This document shows, one piece after another, positions 58,029 to 64,000 of a stretch of 64,000 bases of DNA. The position numbers were made by a program, and so were the translations under genes. The DNA is from Clostridia bacterium (GTDB lineage Bacteria; Bacillota; Clostridia; Oscillospirales; Acutalibacteraceae). Numbering within the stretch: the first letter of the stretch is position 1; each line of letters starts with the position of its first letter. The notes under the pieces are model-generated. The model did not search any database. It saw nothing but the letters and a program-made list of their open reading frames with translations, and was not told the DNA's origin. Where the stretch lies: NCBI GenBank assembly GCA_017507805.1, contig JAFWAC010000014.1:1-64000 (forward strand), in the 5' to 3' direction.

Positions 58029-59405
58029 ATGAAAAAAATCATCAGCTTGCTCGTGGTTGCAGTTTTGGTTTTGACACTTGCTTTTGCCGGTGTTGTTACC
58101 GTAAGTGCAGACACAGCTACCAACACAGACGTTCTCGTTTTAACCGGTGAGCAGTCTAAAACATCATTGGCAGGCACAACCGATGAGCATCATTTCACCA
58201 ATGAGCTTTATCAGGATGCCAATACTGATTATACCGGTATGGAGTGGATTGGTTTCCGTCTTAAGACAACCGGTAAGGGTGGTTCAATCGTTATCGCTCT
58301 TAATCAGGATGATAACGGTCTTTATTGGCCGACACCTCAATCCCACATAAACTACCTTATCACCACTGAGGGTGTTGAATCAAGCTTCACTCTTCTTGAG
58401 CAGGGACGCGTATACTGCGACAAGGAGAATTTTGACGGTTATGTGCTTATAAGCCTTAAGGATTATTTCGTTTGTCATCCGGGTTATACTGCTAATGATG
58501 CAGACGGCAAATTAAACCTTGATCAGATACCTGTTATCCGTTTCTGGCACAATACTTCTACCTCTGATTGGACTATCAGTGGTGTAACTCTTGCAAAGAC
58601 CAAGGATGCTTTCCTTGCACATTATGATCTTTTACCCGATAGCGGTGACGGCAATGGTAACGGCACAGGAACAGGCACCGGTACAGGTACGGGAACAGGA
58701 ACAGGTACGGGAACAGGTACAGGTACGGGAACAGGTACAGGTGCAGGTGCAGGCGCTGAAAAGGAAGAAAGCAAGGTTAAGGGCAATGATAATGTTATCG
58801 TTGCTAACGATGACACCGTTCTTGTTCAGCCTGCAAATGACACATCAACAAAAACAGCAGAAAGCTATGCTTTAGGTCTTAAAAAGGCTGATAATATGAA
58901 ATATTTCGGTTTCTATATCAAGACCGAAGCAGGCGGTTCTATTTGTATTGGTTTGCGTGAGAAAGACGGTTCGCTTTATTGGCCTAAAACCGGCCCTAAA
59001 ACCGGTTATCTTATCGCCAAGGACGGCACAGAGGCTGTATTCAGCATTGAGGATCAGGGCAGAGTTAAGTTCAACACCGCAATGGAGGGATATATAGTTG
59101 TTGCATTGGATGATTATATGACCATTCATCCTGGTCATAAGCCAGATGCCAGCGGTAAGCTTGAACTTTCAAATATTGAGAAGTTCGAAATCTGGCACTC
59201 TGTTTGCAATTCCGATGTTACAATCAGTCATTTTACCTTTGCAAAGACCAAGGATGATTTCATCAATTATTATTTGAATGGCGGTAACGGTGGTGCTATT
59301 CCTTCCACCGGTGACAACAGCAATGTAGTAGTTGTATCTGTTGTTTCTGTTATAGCTTTGCTTTCGGTTGCTTTTGTAACCTTAAAGCTTAGAAAAGCTA
59401 ACTGA
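58029..59405 (+). CDS. Sortase-anchored surface protein with two shared modules
   Basis: 458 residues: signal peptide (1-27), module 1 (about 35-205), a linker of 13 Gly-Thr pairs and three Gly-Ala pairs (211-243), module 2 (about 255-420), then IPSTG at 424-428, a membrane helix and the tail KLRKAN. IPSTG is an LPXTG-type sorting signal, so a sortase should attach it to the wall. Both modules end in an FAKTKDDF-like strand, as in the neighbours. AAAGGAG precedes the ATG; it lies 28 bases after the GH101-like gene, probably in one operon. Confidence 0.8.
   Translation: MKKIISLLVVAVLVLTLAFAGVVTVSADTATNTDVLVLTGEQSKTSLAGTTDEHHFTNELYQDANTDYTGMEWIGFRLKTTGKGGSIVIALNQDDNGLYWPTPQSHINYLITTEGVESSFTLLEQGRVYCDKENFDGYVLISLKDYFVCHPGYTANDADGKLNLDQIPVIRFWHNTSTSDWTISGVTLAKTKDAFLAHYDLLPDSGDGNGNGTGTGTGTGTGTGTGTGTGTGTGTGTGAGAGAEKEESKVKGNDNVIVANDDTVLVQPANDTSTKTAESYALGLKKADNMKYFGFYIKTEAGGSICIGLREKDGSLYWPKTGPKTGYLIAKDGTEAVFSIEDQGRVKFNTAMEGYIVVALDDYMTIHPGHKPDASGKLELSNIEKFEIWHSVCNSDVTISHFTFAKTKDDFINYYLNGGNGGAIPSTGDNSNVVVVSVVSVIALLSVAFVTLKLRKAN
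58662..58757 (+). repeat. 6-bp tandem repeat encoding Gly-Thr/Gly-Ala
   Basis: Sixteen in-frame hexamers of the form GGNACN or GGNGCN, lying within the surface-protein gene. Copy-number change would alter linker length in steps of two residues without shifting frame. Long open frames on the opposite strand here are by-products. Confidence 0.85.
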
Positions 59406-59435
59406 TAGAGTATATCTAATTAGGAGAAATTAAGT

Positions 59436-60449
59436 ATGAAAAAGATAATCACATTATTGATAGCATTTGTGCTGTTAATGTCTTTTGCAGTGATTCCTGC
59501 CTCTGCGGCAGACGACCTTACCCTGCTCAATCCCTGCGGTGATGGTGATTTTACTGCAAGCTCTCCCATGGTTTTCGAAGTTTCCGATGAGTCTCCTGAC
59601 GGTGTTTGTGCTTCGATTGAATATGACACAGCAGGTCCGGTTGCAAGCTTTGGAAGCAAAGTCCCCGAAACCGAGCGTGCAGCAGATGCTAATAAAAACT
59701 ATCTCTGTTTTTGGATTAAGACACCTTATACAGAATGTGACAGTGGTATTTTCGTAGGACTTTTTGAGACGACCATTGCGGGTCAGGAAATGATTTGGAA
59801 CGGTCATGAGAAAACACAGGTTAGTTACAGCGGTCAAATTGTTACAATTGATAAGAACGGTGAAAAGGCATATATTGATGCTACCCGTCTGCTTATTTTG
59901 AAGCCCGGCTTTGAAGGCTATGTTGCGATTCCTTTAGAGGGTGCAATGCATATTCATAGCGGATGGAAAAAGGACGGCGTGTTTGATAAAAGCAAAATAA
60001 GCGGTGTTCAGATTTGGTTTGACGGCAGTCACACCGCTTGGGATGAAAGATATTGTTTTGACAATTTTACCCTCGCTAAGGATGAGGCATCCTTTGTTTC
60101 GATGGTTGAGGCTACAGGTTTGTCGGTTAAGACTGCTACTACCACGCCTGTAGAGGATGACACCCCTGACGATACCTCCTCTGACGACAAAACAAGCTCT
60201 GTTACAGACAGCAGTACTGACACAAGCTCTGATACTACTGTTGGCAGCACCAATACAGACAACGAAAATACAAATACCGGCACAACAAACGGCGGTGACA
60301 ACAGAATAGGTATACTTATTCTTATCATAGTTATCGTTTTATTGCTTGCTGCGGTTGCTATTATCTTTATCTACAAGCCTGCATTTCTTTTCGGTAAAAA
60401 GGAAGAGAAGGTAGCTGAGGAAACCACAGAAACTAAATCTGAGGAATAA
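59436..60449 (+). CDS. Membrane-anchored surface protein with one shared module
   Basis: 337 residues: signal peptide (1-24), one module of the shared type (about 28-225; LCFWIKTPYTECD, FEGYVAIPLEGAM, FDNFTLAKDEASF), a Ser/Thr/Asp-rich stalk (about 230-285), a membrane helix (about 289-312) and a charged cytoplasmic tail (KKEEKVAEETTETKSEE). Unlike its neighbour it has no sorting signal, so it stays in the membrane. AGGAG precedes the ATG. Last gene of the surface-protein group. Confidence 0.8.
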   Translation: MKKIITLLIAFVLLMSFAVIPASAADDLTLLNPCGDGDFTASSPMVFEVSDESPDGVCASIEYDTAGPVASFGSKVPETERAADANKNYLCFWIKTPYTECDSGIFVGLFETTIAGQEMIWNGHEKTQVSYSGQIVTIDKNGEKAYIDATRLLILKPGFEGYVAIPLEGAMHIHSGWKKDGVFDKSKISGVQIWFDGSHTAWDERYCFDNFTLAKDEASFVSMVEATGLSVKTATTTPVEDDTPDDTSSDDKTSSVTDSSTDTSSDTTVGSTNTDNENTNTGTTNGGDNRIGILILIIVIVLLLAAVAIIFIYKPAFLFGKKEEKVAEETTETKSEE

Positions 60450-60453
60450 AATC

Positions 60454-60492
60454 AAACGGTGGATGGCAAAGCCCATCCACCGTTTGTTTCTT
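60454..60492. terminator. Terminator of the surface-protein operon
   Basis: 13-bp stem AAACGGTGGATGG / CCATCCACCGTTT (60454-60485, 7-base loop), then GTTTC. It may serve both strands, since the GH39-like gene converges on it. Confidence 0.75.
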
Positions 60493-60532
60493 GGTGTATT
60501 TCTTTATCATTCAAGCTTATATGATTTACTTG

Positions 60533-62014
60533 CTATTTTTCAGCAAGTATCAAATATGTGCAGTTGGGAGTCAGCGTTAATGTAAGGGGTTCATTTCCTT
60601 TTTGAACGCTTACGGGCTTTAACCTACCTTCCTTGCGTAAGGCTTTTAGCATATCCTCGGTCATTTCAGGCTTACCTGCGCGCTCCCACATACGGTAAGG
60701 ATTATTATTGTTTTTATCGATGCAGTAGATGGTGAGCGTCATATCCGAAATATCGTCAGAAAAGCTTATTTCCTCTGTGATTGCAGGCAAATCCTCCTCA
60801 AAATGCTTGGAGCAATAGGTCAACAATACAGAATAGTTATCAGCTTCATCCTTGGTAGGAACTGTAAAAATATTTTCGTTTTCACATGTGACGCCAACCA
60901 GATAATCTCCCATCTTGGAGGTCATAAGATGGGCATTATATATCGGTTTGGTGATGAAATTCAGGGTAAAGAAATTGCGGAAACCCGAAAAATCGGTTAC
61001 CATTTCATGCTGTCCCGAAAGGCATATCATCATTTTTGAGATATTGATACCCGACTCGATTAGTTGATATATTAACTTTGCGAAATACGAGGAATATACC
61101 TCGTTCTCTCGGAATATCAGCAAAGGACATTCCTCAATATTGTAAAAGCCGTGAGTGGAAGCACCCCATTCGTCTAAGATAAGCTCGGTATTCTCAAAAC
61201 CGTACTTTTTGAGAACCGCCATATATGGATCAATTCTGAATACAAAATGATTCTCAGTAGCCAAAGGTGTCGATCCGTCATTTAACATGCGCACATCCGT
61301 ACCGTAAGTATGCAATGCTACATAATTCATTTCTACACCGGTCTTTTTGACATGCGCCAAAAATTGATCAAGAAAATCTACATTATACGAAATTGCGGGA
61401 CCGCCCACAGGGATACCCTTAGATGCTCTGCGTACACCTCTTACAAAAGCATCGTACAGCTTGCAGTATTCTGCACTCTTTACAGCGCAATCTTCTTCCC
61501 CTAAATTACTCATCCAGAAAGTACAGTCAGGCTCATTGTGGCATTGGCAATGCCATCCTGCTACGGTGTCCTCACCGTAGCGTTCAACCAAATGTTTTGT
61601 GTATTCATAGCATATTTCCTCCCAAACTGCATAATCCTTTGGTGGTGAGGAGTTCCACATCTTTCCTTTGTAACGGGTATTATTTTTGGAAGAGCCATTC
61701 AAATAAAGTATAGATTCAGCAACGCAATCAGGCATAGCACCATAGGCGAGCAGAAGGTCAAAGCCTTTCTCTAACAGATAGTCTATGCGAAGGTCGCTTA
61801 TACGGAAATCATAGCAAATCTCTCCGTCCTCACCTATGTAAACGATATCCTCAAACATAGAATAAATTCGAATTGTTTTTATGGCGCCATCTGCTGCCAT
61901 ACGATCCAGAATACGCCTTCCCCAAGGATCTTCAACGGCATCGGTGGGGTGGAATAGTGCATGATTCCAGAATTTGGGTTGTTTTTTTAAAGTTGTATTT
62001 TGGATTTTAATCAT
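60533..62014 (-). CDS. GH39-like glycosidase (beta-xylosidase family)
   Basis: 493 residues from the minus-strand ATG at 62014, which has AGGGAGG upstream; the longer open frame to 62149 is rejected. No signal peptide, so cytoplasmic. The acid/base is E161 in WHCQCHNEPD and the nucleophile E282 in LILDEWG, matching GH39 (beta-xylosidase/alpha-iduronidase) spacing. The C-terminal beta domain ends in TLTPNCTYLILAE. Divergent from an AraC regulator that probably controls it. Confidence 0.85.
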   Translation of the reverse strand: MIKIQNTTLKKQPKFWNHALFHPTDAVEDPWGRRILDRMAADGAIKTIRIYSMFEDIVYIGEDGEICYDFRISDLRIDYLLEKGFDLLLAYGAMPDCVAESILYLNGSSKNNTRYKGKMWNSSPPKDYAVWEEICYEYTKHLVERYGEDTVAGWHCQCHNEPDCTFWMSNLGEEDCAVKSAEYCKLYDAFVRGVRRASKGIPVGGPAISYNVDFLDQFLAHVKKTGVEMNYVALHTYGTDVRMLNDGSTPLATENHFVFRIDPYMAVLKKYGFENTELILDEWGASTHGFYNIEECPLLIFRENEVYSSYFAKLIYQLIESGINISKMMICLSGQHEMVTDFSGFRNFFTLNFITKPIYNAHLMTSKMGDYLVGVTCENENIFTVPTKDEADNYSVLLTYCSKHFEEDLPAITEEISFSDDISDMTLTIYCIDKNNNNPYRMWERAGKPEMTEDMLKALRKEGRLKPVSVQKGNEPLTLTLTPNCTYLILAEK

Positions 62015-62120
62015 AATTTGCCTCCCTTTATAGCATCTAAAATTCCTTTTAAGTATCCAATAGCGAAAAGTCTGCCTATTGTGGTGTATCCCGCAACTGC
62101 AGTATCCCCGCCTTTTGGAG

Positions 62121-62149
62121 TTGACATATTTATACGGATATTGTATCAT
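62121..62149 (+). promoter_or_regulatory. Promoter of the AraC-type regulator
   Basis: TTGACA (62121-62126), 17 bases, TATCAT (62144-62149), with a 75-base leader. The roughly 210-base region shared with the divergent GH39-like gene presumably holds the operator. Confidence 0.8.
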
Positions 62150-62224
62150 TACATTAACGGTTGCGCAATTGATTATTCAATTATATATATATGCTATTCG
62201 TTAATTTTCAGGGAGGTAACTGTT

Positions 62225-62971
62225 ATGGTCGATGTTTGCTTCAACGAAAAAATAGAGCATATGATAGATACCATTGGGTTTATAAGCGTAATGAGAAACG
62301 AGGGCTATACATTCAAATATAAAAACGGTAAAGAAAAGTATTCTTTAATTTATGTGGAAAACGGAGAGCTTGAATATTATTTTCCATCAACCAATCAATG
62401 CCTGCGTATTACAAAGGGAGCTGTTCTCTATATCCCCAAATTACTGCCATACGAAACTATGTATTTACAGGATAATACTATTATAAAAATACTCGTTTTT
62501 GATATTGCCGATTGTGGGATTCCGAAAAATCTTTCACTGCCTATTATTAAAAAAAACACAGCAGCAGCTTCCGTTTTTAATTCGATTGCGTACTTTAATA
62601 TGAATAATACTCTGTTTTTAGTGTCGAAAGCATACGAAATGCTTTCGCTCCTGCAAAAAGACAGCAGTGAGATTCCGCTAAAGTATCAAAAGCTACTTCC
62701 TGCAATCAGAGAAATCAAAGAAAAATTTTTTGAAAACAAAAAAGTATCTTATTATGCTGACCTGTGCAATATGTGCGAATCTAATTTCAGGATACTTTTT
62801 AAGGAATTAACAGGAAAGTCCTTTATAGATTATAGAAATTATATTCGTATATTCGAAGCAAAAAAGATGATTGACAGCGGCGAAACCACTGTAACCGAGG
62901 CGGCATATCTGACGGGTTTTAATAATATGGCTTTTTTTTATAAGATTTATAATCGATATAAAAACGGTTGA
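62225..62971 (+). CDS. AraC-family transcriptional regulator
   Basis: 248 residues from ATG 62225 with AGGGAGG upstream; the longer frame from 62000 is rejected. An N-terminal cupin-like sensor domain (about 20-130) is followed by two C-terminal HTH motifs (about 160-245; YADLCNMCESNFRILFKELT and VTEAAYLTGFNNMAFFYKIY). It probably senses a sugar and activates the divergent GH39-like gene; the effector is unknown. Confidence 0.92.
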   Translation: MVDVCFNEKIEHMIDTIGFISVMRNEGYTFKYKNGKEKYSLIYVENGELEYYFPSTNQCLRITKGAVLYIPKLLPYETMYLQDNTIIKILVFDIADCGIPKNLSLPIIKKNTAAASVFNSIAYFNMNNTLFLVSKAYEMLSLLQKDSSEIPLKYQKLLPAIREIKEKFFENKKVSYYADLCNMCESNFRILFKELTGKSFIDYRNYIRIFEAKKMIDSGETTVTEAAYLTGFNNMAFFYKIYNRYKNG

Positions 62972-63013
62972 GCATTATATGATGCAATAGAAGTTTTTTC
63001 TTTCCGTTTGGTT

Positions 63014-63160
63014 TATAATGTTTGGGTAATCCGGTCTATCCTGCTTTGACAAAAAACAGCACTGATTAAAGCGTGTTATCCTTAACGGAGAAATACGCAA
63101 ACCGAGTAGGATGACAGAAAATACAGTATGGTCGTAATTGGCTATACTGTATTTTCGCTC
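63014..63160 (+). ncRNA. Candidate small structured RNA with its own terminator
   Basis: TATAAT at 63014-63019 (no good -35) could start a transcript near 63026. The next 80 bases can fold as a closing stem GTC-ATCCTGC (about 63034-63044) against GTAGGATGAC (about 63105-63114), around an inner hairpin GCGTGTT/AATACGC (about 63072-63099). A terminator-like hairpin AAAATACAGTAT/ATACTGTATTTT follows at 63118-63155. I recognise no known family; it may instead be the 3' end of the AraC transcript. Confidence 0.35.
63118..63156 (+). terminator. Hairpin terminator upstream of the ATPase promoter
   Basis: 12-bp stem AAAATACAGTAT / ATACTGTATTTT, then CGCTCTGCT. It ends either the AraC transcript or the candidate small RNA. 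Confidence 0.55.
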
Positions 63161-63257
63161 TGCTCATAATTTGGTGCATGAATACTTGTACTTTGGGGAC
63201 AATTCTCAAAAGTCATAATTGAAATTGAATTTTTTGTGTCTTTGCTATTCTAAAGTC

Positions 63258-63286
63258 TTGACGAAATAAAAAAAGTATGTTATAAT
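63258..63286 (+). promoter_or_regulatory. Promoter of the V-type ATPase operon
   Basis: TTGACG (63258-63263), 17 bases, TATAAT (63281-63286). The start site would be near 63293. Confidence 0.85.
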
Positions 63287-63317
63287 ATTATAAAATTAGA
63301 TAATTGTAACAATATTT

Positions 63318-63366
63318 AATGGATCCAGCTGTCTGCAGAGGAAGCTGGATCCATTTTGTTTTTTGC
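63318..63366 (+). terminator. Terminator inside the leader of the V-type ATPase operon
   Basis: 13-bp perfect stem AATGGATCCAGCT (63318-63330) / AGCTGGATCCATT (63343-63355), 12-base loop, then TTGTTTTTT. It lies after the promoter and before the first gene, so it may act as an attenuator. Confidence 0.75.
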
Positions 63367-63402
63367 AGCAAAATTGACTAAATATAAAAAGGAGATAGCA
63401 TT

Positions 63403-64000
63403 ATGGAAGTACAACTCCAAGAACTGATTGACCAAATTAAAAAGGAAGGTGTAGAGGCTGCTGAAACAGAGGCGGCAGCTATACTTAAATCCGCAAAAGA
63501 AAATGCGGAACAAATTATTGCTGATGCACAGGCACAGGCAGATAAAATCTTGAGCCTTGCAAGAACTGAAACCGAGCGAATGACGAAATCAAGCGAGGAT
63601 GCTATTCGTCAGGCGGGTCGCAATCTGCTTATTTCTTTCAGAGAAAGTGTAACAAGAGAACTTAGGGCTATCGTTAGCGAAAATGTTACTGCTGTATATT
63701 CATCGGATGCATTCAAAGGGCTGATTATCAGCATTGTTGAAAATTGGGCAAACAAGCCGGATGCAGAAGATATCGCGGTAATTTTGAATACTCAAGACCT
63801 TAATAAATTGGAAGAAACCTTACTGGCGGCGCTTAAAGAAAAAACGATAAAGGGCATCACTTTGAAGGCGAATGATAATTTTGACGGAGGTTTCCGCATT
63901 GCTGTAAAGGGCGGCAGTGCATATTACGATTATTCAGCAGAGACGGTTGTGGATATGCTTTCAAATTATCTTAGTCCTAAGGTGACCGAGCTTTTGAAAG
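63403..64000 (+). CDS. atpE: V-type ATP synthase subunit E, 3' end outside window
   Basis: 199 residues visible, open to the right edge. A long Ala/Glu-rich helix (about residues 1-75; KSAKENAEQIIADAQAQADK) followed by a C-terminal globular part (LKANDNFDGGFRIAVKGGSAYYDYS) is the subunit E pattern. With subunit H/G it forms the peripheral stalk linking the catalytic head to the membrane sector. AAAAAGGAG precedes the ATG. More V-ATPase genes probably follow beyond the window. Confidence 0.88.
   Translation, partial: MEVQLQELIDQIKKEGVEAAETEAAAILKSAKENAEQIIADAQAQADKILSLARTETERMTKSSEDAIRQAGRNLLISFRESVTRELRAIVSENVTAVYSSDAFKGLIISIVENWANKPDAEDIAVILNTQDLNKLEETLLAALKEKTIKGITLKANDNFDGGFRIAVKGGSAYYDYSAETVVDMLSNYLSPKVTELLK

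Noticed and set aside
58622-58816. Minus-strand frame rich in Pro-Val pairs
   Set aside because: It is the reverse reading of the Gly-Thr tandem repeat.

Overview
The window looks like a chromosome segment of an anaerobic, fermentative gut Firmicute of the Oscillospiraceae/Ruminococcaceae type. This is an inference from gene content: pyruvate formate-lyase with its activase, GTP-dependent PEP carboxykinase, a V-type ATPase, dockerin-like modules, sortase-type anchoring, several secreted or imported-sugar glycosidases, and Firmicute-style promoters (TTGACA-17-TATAAT) and AGGAGG ribosome binding sites. I see no rRNA, tRNA, CRISPR array, phage or transposase gene.

Layout. 1-2290: the end of an ABC exporter operon. 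2291-3745: an apparently frameshifted Cys/His-repeat lipoprotein and a small XRE regulator. 3942-7624: two regulatory/envelope modules, PadR-DUF1700-DUF4097 and an ECF sigma factor with a membrane anti-sigma-like partner. 7726-13437: a metallophosphoesterase-like protein (minus strand), then dacF-type carboxypeptidase, cyclophilin lipoprotein, pflB and pflA. 13438-14587: 1.15 kb without genes, dense in small palindromic elements. 14588-22039: rpoB-rpoC. 22211-25688 (minus): a G5/3D-domain wall protein and nadE. 25889-27673: pckG. 27739-33202 (minus): a tight operon trkA-trkH-GH25 lysozyme-DUF6472-plsC. 33557-36264: rpmG-secE-nusG-rplK-rplA, ending in a terminator, so the classical secE...rpoC cluster is split and rplJ/rplL are absent from this window.

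The second half is devoted to glycans. 36591-50554 holds a GH35 beta-galactosidase and two sugar ABC importers without ATPases (one with a 945-residue binding protein), interleaved with a beta-propeller/TPR membrane protein, a Yip1-like membrane protein and a secreted DUF5696 protein that looks hydrolase-like. 51484-60449 encodes four secreted proteins sharing about eight copies of one beta-rich module, combined with dockerin-like segments, a GH101-like catalytic region, a sortase signal or a membrane anchor. 60533-62971 is a GH39-like glycosidase divergent from an AraC regulator. The window ends in the first gene of a V-type ATPase operon (63403 onward), preceded by a possible small RNA and a terminator located inside its leader.

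The most coherent story is a cell-surface system that binds and cleaves host or dietary glycans (possibly mucin O-glycans, given the GH101-like enzyme), imports the products and degrades them inside the cell. The shared module and the importer-associated DUF5696/Yip1/propeller proteins are the parts with no clear known function.
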